Shown here one piece after another: positions 42,649 through 53,223 of a stretch of DNA of 64,000 nucleotides. Source of the DNA: Symbiodinium kawagutii (taxonomy: Eukaryota; Sar; Dinophyceae; Suessiales; Symbiodiniaceae); NCBI GenBank assembly GCA_009767595.1, contig VSDK01015162.1:520114-584113 (forward strand). The letters are read 5' to 3'. The position numbers and the translations under genes are program-made. Under the pieces are notes generated by a model. It saw nothing but the letters and a program-made list of their open reading frames with translations. It made no database searches and had not been told where the DNA came from. Each line of letters begins with the position of its first letter. Within the stretch, counting starts at the first letter, position 1.

Positions 42649-42810
42649 ATATCTCCTCTACTCTGATTAGACCAGATCGCTTCCCCTTTCGACCTGTTGT
42701 GGCCAGCTTGGGCTCCTCATTTTCAGCATTGCCGCAGCAGAGGCGCTTCTGTGGAATCGGATCAGTTCTTGTAGAGTTCAGGGATGACAGCTTTGAATTC
42801 CGGGTTATTC
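42649..42810 (+). CDS. Probable exon, unidentified
   Basis: After TCTTTGATACAG the frame reads ISSTLIRPDRFPFRPVVASL and GIGSVLVEFRDDSFEFRVIP. It stays open to 42905, but the sequence turns into a T/C-rich intron after a GTTTCT or GTTATT donor. A minus frame overlaps. Confidence 0.5.
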
Positions 42811-43015
42811 CGGGTTTCTTCTCATTTCTTTCCTTTTCTCTCATGTCTTTTCATTTCTTTTCTTTTTTTCCAGAAGAAAGTGGAGCTCATAAGTGGAGCT
42901 CATGATTTTTCTTGTTTGTGTTTCTTGCTATTTCTTGCTGGTGCGTACGCAGTGCGTACATTGCAAAGTTGGTGGCTTTTTGAAACCTCGCCAGGCCACT
43001 GTGAAATCTTTGCAG

Positions 43016-43133
43016 CGCAGTGAGCTTGAACCGTTGGTGCCCAGCGCATGAGTTTCGACGGAGATTGGAAGCCTTCCTTGGAAGCCTTACTGAACTCTCT
43101 TTGAGACCTTTCCATCCAAGGATCCGTTGGTAG
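43016..43133 (+). CDS. Probable exon, unidentified
   Basis: After AATCTTTGCAG the frame reads NRWCPAHEFRRRLEAFLGSL, then LSLRPFHPRIRW, to TAG 43131. Good acceptor. May splice out before the stop. Confidence 0.45.
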
Positions 43134-43203
43134 TCAAACTAGTCTTGCCAAGTCGTTGTTACGGCGTCAGTTGTGACATGCCATCCGTACATTTTGCTCG
43201 CAG

Positions 43204-43416
43204 CCACAGAGCATTTAGAGTCAATCGATGTCAATCATGGCTCCCTGATCCGGTATGAGAAGCATCTAATGCAGCCGGGCAGTTGTCAATGGCTGAGAAG
43301 TTTTGACTTCTAGTTCTTTCCATTTCTTTCCCAGATCTGACCTTGCTGCACCAAAGGTTAGATCAAGTTCGAGTCCCCAAGGTTGACCACAACGGAGGTA
43401 CAGTGAGGAAAGAGAG
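43204..43416 (+). CDS. Two exons around a 35-nt intron
   Basis: Exon 43204-43299 (after TTTTGCTCGCAG, EHLESIDVNHGSLIRYEKHL) and exon 43335-43416 (after TTTCTTTCCCAG, LTLLHQRLDQVRVPKVDHNG, donor GTGAGCC) join in phase 1 across GTTTTG...CAG. Acceptors and final donor are strong. Product unknown. Confidence 0.6.
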
Positions 43417-43606
43417 GTGAGCCATGTCACCAGCTGGTTGCTTTTTGGGTTTACAGGTGGAATTTATCGATGACTATATCATACTATATCTACATAATTC
43501 TACATACCATTATGCACGCAGATCAGACAGATTACTGTATTAAGACACTACCGTACCGTAGTTGAGCTTACAATTGAGATGAGTAGTTCAGATGAGTTCA
43601 GATGAG

Positions 43607-43815
43607 TTCAGCAGAAGCTTTGGCATTTGAAGCTTCGAGCACGTGCACATGCCATCTCTGTCATGGCTTGCATTCCTTGGAAATGATCCCCCGGACGCGT
43701 CGAGCAGCTGCTGCCTTTCAACGAGCTTGGCCCTGTGGTGGTTGGGCTCATGCAGGCGCCTGGGAAGTTGCGGATAAAGAAGTACTGCTCAAAGGCTTCC
43801 CTTTTTGAAAATGAG
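43607..43815 (+). CDS. Coding-like frame with one internal stop
   Basis: After GAGTTCAG the frame KLWHLKLRARAHAISVMACI meets a TGA at about 43685-43687, then the same frame continues VEQLLPFNELGPVVVGLMQA to TAA. Another frame (43602-43808) is open throughout. A 10-bp GATGAGTTCA repeat precedes it. Confidence 0.35.
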
Positions 43816-43927
43816 AAAATTTAAAAAATGATATATATATATATATATTTGTTTTTTTTTTTGTTTTTCATTTTCTGTTTTATTCCTTTCTTGTCCTTGG
43901 TATTCTTAAAGGGAATATTCTTAACAG

Positions 43928-44156
43928 TAAACCAGAGGACTGCCCGCTTCCAGAGGTAAAGTGTTTTGATCACTTCCGGAATTTGCGAACTTCTGACCAG
44001 CAACTCTGCAGGCTTGGGCTGGCGGAAGGCCGGCCTGTGAGATCTTTGAGTCTGTTCAGATCGATGGTGTTGGTTTATTTTATTCATGGATGTTTGAATT
44101 GGGCCAATACACTGTCGGAAAATTTAGACTACGTCATGATTGTCATACTGAGTTGA
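43928..44156 (+). CDS. Candidate exon or exons, unidentified
   Basis: A frame open from about 43850 to TGA 44154 contains SKPEDCPLPEVKCFDHFRNL and CRLGLAEGRPVRSLSLFRSM. A canonical-looking donor GTAAAG occurs after CCAGAG, so it may be two exons. The minus strand is also open (43821-44087). Confidence 0.4.
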
Positions 44157-44363
44157 TATCTCAGCAGTCTTCTGTAATGAACAGATTTGATGATCTGTCA
44201 GATCTCCCACTCTTCTCTCTCTCTCTCTCTCTTGTCCCCTCTCTCTCGTTCTAGTCTCGATCTCTCTCTCCTTCTGAACATCCTTTGCGCAGGCCTCCAC
44301 GACTGGGGCTGACGGCGGTGGCTCGCTGTTCTTTCCTTTCGTGATTTTTGCAGGTGGTGTGGG

Positions 44364-44768
44364 ATGGGAATGGGCCACCCGGACCTATGTGCTTTGACAG
44401 CAGCATGCAGCCAGAATCATGCAAAAATGAAAACATATGAAAATCTCAGTGATTCTGAGGGTATCTTTGTGTTTGGGATTCCCAAGATTGTCTTGGATCT
44501 AGAAAAGCTCCGAATCAAACTGAATGAATTTCCAAATGTACGGAAATTCAATTCGGATTCCACAAACGGAACCTGTCGTTTTGACTGCTGTAGTGTTGAA
44601 CTTTGCCGCACCAGAGAAGTTCTGTGTCAGGAACTGGTGCTGCTGCAGGATATTTGCTGTATTTGGAGCACCTTGATGAGAGCAAGGTGCAATGCCAAAA
44701 GCTGCAGGTTCGAAATTTTAACCCAACCCGTACTTCTAAAATCTTTCAAACATCATGCAGGCATTTGA
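44364..44768 (+). CDS. 134-codon open frame, unidentified
   Basis: ATG-to-stop frame with regular composition: FGIPKIVLDLEKLRIKLNEF, then FDCCSVELCRTREVLCQELV. The middle (44455-44705) is the most coding-like. No domain recognised. Confidence 0.5.
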   Translation: MGMGHPDLCALTAACSQNHAKMKTYENLSDSEGIFVFGIPKIVLDLEKLRIKLNEFPNVRKFNSDSTNGTCRFDCCSVELCRTREVLCQELVLLQDICCIWSTLMRARCNAKSCRFEILTQPVLLKSFKHHAGI

Positions 44769-44885
44769 AATGTAAGTAGCTCGAACGAGGGTTATCAAGG
44801 TTTTTCAATGCTCTCATGGCTCTGGTGTATTTTCCAACAAGACCCAGTAACTCCAAACGACTGTGCAAAGATCTGGAAATGTGGT

Positions 44886-44990
44886 ATGACTATGTATGAC
44901 CATATGTATGACCATATGTATGACCATATGTATGACCATACCTATGACCTGATGTATGACTATGTATGACTATGTATGACTTGATGACTT
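44886..44990. repeat. 12-bp tandem repeat
   Basis: CATATGTATGAC-type units, four in register, followed by shorter TATGTATGAC variants. Confidence 0.85.
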
Positions 44991-44993
44991 CAG

Positions 44994-45098
44994 CAGTTGG
45001 CACAGCAGGTTCGAGGGCCCAAGCTTTTCCCGGAGGATGTGTCACGCAGCTCGGCAGAGATCGAGTCCCAGGCTAAAGACCGCTGCATTTCACCGTAG
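44994..45098 (+). CDS. Probable terminal exon
   Basis: After TGATGACTTCAG the frame reads QQLAQQVRGPKLFPEDVSRS, then SAEIESQAKDRC, with TAG at 45096. Likely the end of the chain to its left. The microsatellite above lies in the preceding intron. Confidence 0.5.
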   Translation, partial: QLAQQVRGPKLFPEDVSRSSAEIESQAKDRCISP

Positions 45099-45640
45099 AA
45101 AGGAAGGAATTCAAGAACTCAATTTGATTTTTGGAGCAAAATTCGAAAGGATTCAAATAGCAAAAGGTGTTCAGGTGTGAAACAATTTCTGGACTTGCAA
45201 AATTTGCTGTTCTTTTTGGATGTGAAATGAGATCGAGTTTCAAAAGGTGGAACATGGATGGAGGTTCACCATCACATCAACTTTCAGAGATGTCATTCGT
45301 TGTAAGAGAACACGTACAACTTGAAACGGTATGAAGTAGTACTTACTCAAAGTACTCATGTATGATTAGATATGCAATAAGATTACTTGTGTAAAGGACT
45401 GCTTCAAAACATTCTGGTGCTGGTTGATTCGCAGACATCAAAATCAAAATTATCAAGCACGTGCAAATTGTGCAGAGGTACTGTTGCTGTCTTGCAGAAT
45501 CTTGCAGAAAATAAGTACTGGTAGTGTACATGATAGTCCACATTAAATGTACATTGCATGTACATCTAGTGTACGTTGTGTGCAGCCGGACCAGAGGAGT
45601 GTTGAGACTTCAAACCCTTTCTGAAAGTTGTTCTGGGCAG

Positions 45641-48600
45641 ACGAGGTCAAGACAATCCTCGGATTTGGTTCACTGTGTCTGTAGACCACCGCCTGATTGG
45701 ACGAGTTCAGTGCGAACTGCTCTGTGCCTTAATTAGGGTCAGGTGATGAACCCTTTGTGAGTCCTGTCAAGCTTTGATCGGTATCAGAAACATGTCAAAA
45801 ACCATGATTATCATCATAAAACTGTAAGATGATCAAATAAGATGATCAAATCTGCAGAAGTAAGAAGCAGTCATGGACTGTTAGAGTTGTCAGGACATGG
45901 AACTGAAGCTGAAGCGAGGCAAATGGCAAACGTAAAAAGAATCGGCAAGTGAAAGAGACAGAAGTGAATGATGTGAATGTGTATGTTATCGTTTGTTGCT
46001 TTGCATTGTGAGGTTTAAAAACGTTTGTCCCAAAACCGCGGAGAACTTCCGTTGTCTCTGCACTGGTGAGCTCTTTGGCAATGAATTTGGGGTCCCTTTT
46101 CCAAGCTTCATAATGCCTTCATCATTTCATCATGCCTTTATCGTGCTTTGATAGGGTCTTACATATACTTACCCAAGTCTTGGGAATTCTTGGGAACATG
46201 TAGGCAGCCCTTGATCAGTATGAAGCACATACATGGATGCGTTGTGTGTCAAAATCAACCTGCGATTTGGATCAACTTGGTATGCAAAGCGCATTGAAGT
46301 CTGGGCATCGTCTAAAGAGTGCAGGTTTTGGCTTTCGAGAAAGAATGAGAAAACAGAAAATTCGTGATTGCAGAAAAGCGAGACTTGAATTGAGTTGAAT
46401 CGTGACGTTTGTCACCGATCCTTCCGTGAAATGTTCGGAGCGCATCGGTTGTGAGGAAAGGTATCGGGAAGCTGGGCAGGCCACTGCATTACAAAGAGTG
46501 TAACTTGGCAAATCATGGTGCTTTAAGTCTTTGATCCAGCTGATGGTATCGAAACAGCCTCAAAAAGAAGGTTGATGAGATTCAGCATTAAGCTTTGGGT
46601 GTCATGGTAGAAAGAGATGTAGTTTAGCATTGTATAAATGTATCATACATTGATTTATGTATTCAAATACAAAGTTAAGGCGGTTAAGGCCATGAAGAGA
46701 AGTGCCTTGAAACCTATGTCACGTGGCTCACGATGTTTCGAGTGTTTGCCCAGGCCCGATTCACCGGATTTTGCCAGGATTGATTTGCGACTTGGCCACT
46801 TGAAATCAGTTCAAACCTTGATGTGTTCCAAGCAATGAACACAAGGTGCGAAACCATAGGAAACAATAGGAAACCAGGAATGTTGTTTTCTGGCTTTTGG
46901 ACGATCCAAAATCAGATTGAGGTTTGCAAGGACTTCAACCCGTTTCTCACAGGGATGGGTATATTAGGCTTCGCAGTCGAAAAAGTTGTTCAAATTGTCA
47001 AAAGAATTTCAATAGATACTAAAATCACTTGAAATACATGACAATCTGATGAAATATGACTACTGATTCAGTTTGCAGCGGGCGTTGTTGCCAAAGCTCT
47101 TACGACTTCAGGTCAGGGAGGCGACTTTGTGAATGGCAATGGTACCAGTGGCGACACTGGGCATTGCGTCTGAAGGTACATACAGGCGTGAATGGTAAGG
47201 CAAACGAAGGCACCAAAATCTCAGAAACTGTCATTGTTTGTCAACGCAACTGAATTGGCTATGTACACATACTGGTACCAAGAATTGCTAGAAATCAGGA
47301 TGTTCCACATTTTTGTGAATGAAATCCAATGGAAGTCTTTGGATTCACTCAGGAGAGTATCTATGGTGTTTCCTTCGCGGATGAGTTTGAGCACGGGGTG
47401 CAGCTTGGGGATGCCTTGTCAATGAAACTGGATGGGTTTTCAAATTGCATTGCTCTCAATAGCAGATCTGAGCAACCTCAAAGACTACCACATGGCCCAT
47501 GATGACTTGCGAAATTACTTTCTGTCATGTTACAGCTTTTGCGACTAATTTGTGATGCCGACTGCAAGCCTATCAAATCACAGCTTGGGGAAAGCTTCAG
47601 TTGTGTTTTGAAGGTGCTTCACTTCAAGTAAAAGGCCTTAAGGCCATGCTATGTACTATCGAGATCAAGTCATGTTTGCAGGTTGTTCTCCACTCGAAGC
47701 CAATGCTGCTTTCGATGGCCAATACTGGACCCGACACCAATGGCTCCCAATTTTTCATCACGCAACTCAGCGATGAATCAGCGATGATCTGATTGGGGAT
47801 AGGGATGGACAGGGTACAAAGAATCACACACCCATTCAGTTGAAATCTCTACTATGCATTCCAAACACATCCAAACACTGTTTTTTTTTCCGACTAACAG
47901 AAGAAATGTAGTACAAAACACTATCCTGATGTGTTATGGATTGAGATTCTACCGAACCAAGGCTAAGAATTATACGATCATTACGATGAATGATTTACCG
48001 TTTTGTTGACAAACTTATAATGACGCTCTCCGATCAAGAGTTTGATTGCCTGAGTTTGTTGACTGGTAGCTTGATGTAAATTTCTACTTTCAGCATTTTC
48101 AACAAATTTGTTCACCGTTTGTCCTGAGGAACGCAAAAATGCATCATTTGGATGAAAAGCACGTGGTCTTTGGGCAGGTTGTCGATGGCCAAGATGTGAT
48201 CAGTTACGTGCCTTGTCAAGCAACGAGTTTCAAGCAGCGCATCGCGGCATTGCCTTTACCAACTTTGCTTCACCAAACCAAAAACGGTCATGTAGGGCCA
48301 GAAAGGGTCAGAAATGGTCAGAATGCCTTAGCCTCCCAACATTTTCGAACAGGGCAGTGCCATCAACCCACCCAGTGATCAATTTGTTCCATGTTTTTTC
48401 TCAGATTATTTTTCCATCGGTGGGAAGGGAGGCCCAGAGCTAATTGTAAGCATCCGCAAGCTTGATCCTGGTTCTCAGTACGGCTTTGCTTTTATAGGAT
48501 CGTCCTTGTCAAATCTCTTGACAAAGATATGCATTTGTGCTCATTCAGCAAGTTGCAAATTTAATTAATTGTCTAGTAAGGCATTCGATGGTATTTGTAT

Positions 48601-49001
48601 ACGAGTTTTGAGATGAGCCAGTTTCAATCCTGCAAACGAGTTGGTTTGGGCAGCCTGCTCCCAGGGAATGCCACTCCATAAAAGCATGTAAAAGCAGGGG
48701 TTCATGACCCCTCGAGGTAAATCAAAATGAGGAGTGTAGTGAGCGTAGCACGTTCCCAATTATGTTCCCATTACCTGCCAGATTCCATTGCATAACTTTC
48801 ACTCTGAAGATGGAAGTACACGCTGCGTATGTTGAGTTTCGTTTTCACAAGCAGACTAAAATGTTGCTACTTCTTTGTGCGCCGCCCTCTGAGTTGCATC
48901 GCTTTGGAAAGCCTGATGGGTCCACCATTGCTACCGTTTTAATTACCAACTGCGGTGAGATGCCCAAGGCAGGACTCACCGCTTCCCACTTTCTCAAGTA
49001 A
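45641..49001 (+). CDS. Cyclophilin (peptidyl-prolyl cis-trans isomerase), about nine exons
   Basis: This encodes a proline isomerase of the cyclophilin fold, found in cytosol, organelles and spliceosomes. Exons: 45641-45718 ([18 protein letters not shown]), 46013-46065 ([18 protein letters not shown]), about 46226-46324 (ends [10 protein letters not shown]), 46754-46786 (IHRILPGLI), 47112-47152 ([13 protein letters not shown]), 47353-47391 ([13 protein letters not shown]), 47682-47761 ([19 protein letters not shown]), 48129-48207 ([18 protein letters not shown]) and 48894-49001 ([18 protein letters not shown] 48999). The catalytic Arg (HRI), the Gln of QGGDF, Asn of MAN, Phe of QFF and His of EKH are present. 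The Trp that binds cyclosporin in human CypA is His here. Intron starts, in order: GC, GT, GT, GC, GA, CA, GC, GT. Exon 3 carries residues without counterpart in CypA. The initiator Met is not located. Confidence 0.93.
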
Positions 49002-49287
49002 AATGAGGCATGAAAATGATATCAAAATATATTTGAAAATTAGTATATCTAAAAATCAATTGAAAATTGTATTAAAGCCATCCTTGACGTTTCCGGTGCC
49101 GGTGCCGGCCACTGCAATCGTCCTCGATATTCCCTAGGACAATGCAACACTTTCGCCTCCTGTATCGATGGATTATGATGGGTTCACTTTATCGGTTTAG
49201 CTATGTCATGCTGTGTCTTGTTGTTCATGTTTGTTGCAAAATGTTGCACACAGTTGCGACATGTTGCAATACTGACCTTTCTGCCAG

Positions 49288-49659
49288 GCTGACAAAGCTA
49301 GAAGCTGAGCAGATCACTGTTGAACTTAGCAGAACTATCCACGGCATCTCAGACCTCACAAGCTTTGCCAGTCCTTTGCAGCCCAAGCCTATCTCTTGCA
49401 AGAAAGGCGTATGGCAAGTTTAGAGCCTTGATTCCAAAGGAAGTAATTATGGGTCAAGATAAGTGTGTCCCATGAGAAGGTCACAACAAAATAAGTTTTC
49501 CTGACTCTTGGCACATGTTTGTTACAAGTGCGAACTACTGAGCTTGGCTTGTGATGATTTGTGCATAGAAGTCTCATCAAGCAGGGCAACTGCTTGAACA
49601 AGGATGATGTTGGAGAAAATCTGCTGCAAATTTCAGCGCTGCTAAAGAAGTATGCCTGA
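49288..49659 (+). CDS. Two exons, unidentified C-terminus
   Basis: Exon 49288 to about 49401 (after TTTCTGCCAG, LTKLEAEQITVELSRTIHGI) and a terminal exon 49569-49659 (after TTGTGCATAG, GNCLNKDDVGENLLQISALL, TGA). They fit in phase only if the intron starts at GAAAGG (a GA donor). With the ordinary-looking GTATGG donor at 49409 they do not. Lies 290 bp after the cyclophilin. Confidence 0.55.
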
Positions 49660-50311
49660 CTTAAAGGTGACCAGCAGGCTGTTCACCAATGTTCGGAACC
49701 CATGGTACTGTATTGCGGGAGACGAGCATAGAGAGTCCAGAGTCTGAGCAAATGCATGAAAGCATTTGAATATGCTTCTATATGTTTAAATCCTGCTAGC
49801 TTGCACTTACTGAGCTTGCAAAGCGACTCATTTTTGAGTATTGACTAAAAGACGAGTATTTTAAGGAAAGTAATCAATGATGGTTCAATTTGGTCTTGCA
49901 AACTGGAAAAGGCATTAAGCCTCACTGATTCGCTGCTTTGGCCAGGTGCAGCCTTCCCTGTCCCTTGCAGCAAATCTCAGTGGCGACAAAGCAGCGCCGG
50001 AGGTGTGTCACTGCGCCAGAACATGGGTTGATGTGGAAACACATGTTTCCTGAGCCATTTGTCCCAGTAGATCTCACCCTTCGCCATTTTCAAAGGTAAG
50101 ACCCACGGGTTTCAATTTATGCAGAGCAGCCAGGCAATGTCACATTGGTTTCATGTATTGTGTGTTTTCAATGCTTTTCAACTGCAACAAGTTGTATGGG
50201 GGAGCTGCTGCGCTTAAAAGTGAATTGCACAGGTCCTTGTATGTTTGTCTCTGAGTTTCTTAGTATGATGTTCTTTTTTGGGACTCGTGTCACCCGTGTC
50301 TCTCTCCACAG
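49660..50311. other. Stretch without a clear gene
   Basis: Stop-rich on both strands apart from a Cys/Phe-rich plus frame (50145-50414). No splice pair fixed. Confidence 0.4.
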
Positions 50312-50523
50312 TTTCTGCGTGCCCGGGCATTCTCCTTGCTACACCGCCTTGGCGACATTGTCACCGCGCTCGTGGGACACTAAGTGCAAGTTCAAGTGCC
50401 AAGACATGACATGAGAACACAGACAAGATGATGCGAGATGTGAAGGCCACAGTGGCCACAGAAAAATTGAGCAATCAATCCATGGAGTTTGTTGTCACAT
50501 CAAACGGCACAACAAAAAGCTAG
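50312..50523 (+). CDS. Two candidate exons
   Basis: After TCTCTCTCCACAG the frame reads LRARAFSLLHRLGDIVTALV to TAA 50381. A second frame 50410-50523 reads ENTDKMMRDVKATVATEKLS to TAG. The acceptor of the first is strong. They may belong to one gene with an unresolved junction. Confidence 0.45.
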
Positions 50524-51049
50524 TAGCATGGTCTGAAAGGGTGGAGAAGATTGGAGAAGTTGTGCATCACAGTTTCATGCTTTCTCATGAACATGTTGAG
50601 TTTGCTTTCTTTATGCCTTCGGAATCTGACATTATATAGTTGTTGAAACCCCATGTGACAAAATTGTCCAAGATAAGTCACTGAAGGCAACCATGACATT
50701 GCCCCTACAACATGCATTTTACAGCAATATAATATAACATACCGCTGAAAGGGGGGAAAATTTGTGAGCCTCAGTCAAGATCCCTCCAGGTCTTGATTTG
50801 AGGTAGCTTTGAATTTGAGAGGCAAGTAGGCAACTACATTTTTGAACCCGAGCAACAAGAACCGGAGTGGGGCATTTAAAATCATGTAAACCCAAGTTTA
50901 GAAGATTTTAGGAGAAATTGCAAGTTACTTTTTTGGGTGAATGGGAAATTGTAAGTTCCTTTCTTGAGGCCGCACACGCCCAAATAGGTAAGATACCTTC
51001 CACGCACTCCGCATAAAGGGAAAAGATGTTTCAAAGCTGATATGATTGT

Positions 51050-51361
51050 GTGGGTACTCATGCGAAGCATTACATTGGAGGTGCATTGTCAAAATGTTTG
51101 ATGACACTGTGCGAGCACAAAAAAAGTTATATTATGTCATTAAGTCCCGATACATCGTATCAGGGCGCGAAGCAAAGGCACCACACCGTTGCAACACGTT
51201 GGCTCCAAGAGGGGGTCACACCAAAGAGTTGGTGGCTGAACAACTCATGGCGTGCCGGTGCACCACCAAAGGTGGCACGGAAACCCAGTTGTGTCCATAG
51301 AAGGTGTCGTGACATGGGCTCAATGAATTCGTTAAGTGATGGCTTGCTCTTCATGGATTGA
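51050..51361 (+). CDS. Open in two plus frames, exon undecided
   Basis: A 103-codon frame (GAKQRHHTVATRWLQEGVTP) and an 84-codon frame from 51046 (KLYYVIKSRYIVSGREAKAP) overlap. A 97-codon minus frame covers part. At least one exon is likely, but which frame is unknown. Confidence 0.35.
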   Translation: MGTHAKHYIGGALSKCLMTLCEHKKSYIMSLSPDTSYQGAKQRHHTVATRWLQEGVTPKSWWLNNSWRAGAPPKVARKPSCVHRRCRDMGSMNSLSDGLLFMD

Positions 51362-51637
51362 TGTGCCTTGATATGCCTTGATCCATTTCGTGGAGCAGAA
51401 AATTCCATCCGGTTGTAAGTTGTACGGGGCTGTGTGGCATTGATCGCATTCAAATGGCAAATCAGAGTTCAAAGCCGTCATATTATCAGAGATCCTGGCA
51501 TTAACAAATCCAGGATCTCTATCCAGTTTTCCTTGAGGCTTGAGGTTATGACACTCTGTGGCATGTAGCCAACCCTTGTAGTTTGACATTGGTCTGTGAA
51601 GACTTCCCTTTGGCTCAGACTCAAGCAACAACAGCAT
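51332..51637 (-). CDS. Minus-strand 101-codon frame with a CxxC motif
   Basis: From the complement of 51637: PKGSLHRPMSNYKGWLHATE, then LPFECDQCHTAPYNLQPDG, to a stop at 51332. The plus strand is stop-dense over most of it, so this is not a shadow of a plus exon. ECDQC could be half a zinc site. The best minus-strand candidate in the window; family unknown. Confidence 0.4.
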   Translation of the reverse strand: MLLLLESEPKGSLHRPMSNYKGWLHATECHNLKPQGKLDRDPGFVNARISDNMTALNSDLPFECDQCHTAPYNLQPDGIFCSTKWIKAYQGTSIHEEQAIT

Positions 51638-51639
51638 CT

Positions 51640-52490
51640 AGCTTACTAATGCAGAGTCAGCACCTGTTGTGTGTTCCGTGTCAAAACAATCAAAACAGTG
51701 GGTCAGATTGACAGAAGACTCAAACACATTCAAAGTACACACTTAAGATGTGCCTGTTGTTCCACTCGACAAAAACTTGGCATGCGTCACTCAGGTGTAG
51801 CAGCTACACCAGTGTAGCATTCAAGTCATTTTTGGCTTAGAGGATCTAATGATTGAAAGTACAGTACTCAGCAACTGAACAGCAGGTATATGTCTTTACT
51901 CGTCTCAATCAAAAAGAACTTGCTGAGATCTGAGTTGATAGTTCATATTTCATACTTCAATGTCTCATGTTTGACCGCTTTCATGTTTTCTACACCGCGA
52001 AGATGGCGGTGGAGTTTGCTGCTGGTGATCGCGACGCTGTCCAAAGTACACGCACCATAGCTTGATTGAAAGCATTGCTTTGCCAAGATGGGCAAGGTTT
52101 GTTCCTGAATCTTGTGAAAAAAGTAGTTGTTGAATCTTCAAAGATATTTTGAAGCATTCATTGCAAGCACATTTGCACGGGAAGCTCGCTGAGAACAACT
52201 TCCTGTAGTCCCCAAATCAAGCTTTGACAGTTTTGAACTTTTAAAGCACTTCTGATGTTTGACTTGTTCATTCAGAATGATTCTGGGCTTTTGAAAAGCA
52301 TCCAAAATCAAAACACAGCCGAGCACAGAGTACGTTCATGCTTGCACTTGATATGCTTGCACTTGATATTGCCAAGAGAGAGAGGAGAGAGAGAGAGAGA
52401 GAGTGTAAGATAGGGAAAGGTAGTTGAGAGATGTTGAAAGTATATTGATTTAAACAATGATCTGGAAATTAATGCAGCATTTGCCTTGAA
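51640..52490. other. Spacer, no gene recognised
   Basis: AT-rich, with a GTGTAGCA duplication (51795-51820), a CTTGCACTTGATAT duplication (about 52342-52368) and a GA microsatellite (52378-52403). Confidence 0.5.
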
Positions 52491-52589
52491 AGCATGAGCC
52501 TGTCAAGATTTTCATCACCGTTTTCCTCATGTTTTTCCTCGTTGCTTCCACGCTTGATATTGGTACTCGTATGTACTCGTACTCAGGTT

Positions 52590-52715
52590 TGGCTTTGCGG
52601 CAGAGCACTCAGGGCACAGGCGCCGGGAGCAAGGGACAAGCAAGCCGTGACATGCCGTGACAGGGTCAAGGCGCATAGCCGGCATAGAGACCCATCTGCA
52701 GCTGTGAAGACCTGA
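52590..52715 (+). CDS. Candidate exon, Arg/Ala-rich
   Basis: After GTACTCAG one frame reads VWLCGRALRAQAPGARDKQA to TGA 52713. A second starts RFGFAAEHSGHRRREQGTS. GC-rich compared with the flanks. Confidence 0.35.
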   Translation, partial: WLCGRALRAQAPGARDKQAVTCRDRVKAHSRHRDPSAAVKT

Positions 52716-53223
52716 CAATATCAAACAATCATTCCTGCATATGTACACATGGTGCAATCCATAATTAATACGGCGTGACACGTATAACAGGTATAGTGGC
52801 TGATTACATACACAATTATGTTATAACGTGTACGTAGTGTATCTTAGCGCGACATAAATGTATGAGCTGTGTTCCCGAAGTCGGACCCCTGATGGTATCA
52901 TAATATGCTGTACAAAGAAATACGACTACAAATATTATCCATAGAGATGTATATATCATACACTATACACAGTCGCTTTGGGTTTTGACGAAGCCAATGA
53001 CACTGAACCGCAACTGGTGTGCCCTCAGGCATCTGAATGATCCAATGCCAACATGGATGTCAATAGAATACCGGAGAGTTTTCATTTTGATGATGTTATG
53101 ATCATGTTTTCTTCTAAGACTGCTTGGTGTGGTCAGACTTCGCTCGTAAACGCAGGAGCGATTGCGGGCAATGTAGCAGTTTTCTGAACATGAATTCTTC
53201 CAGGAAGCTTCTTCGCTTTGATG

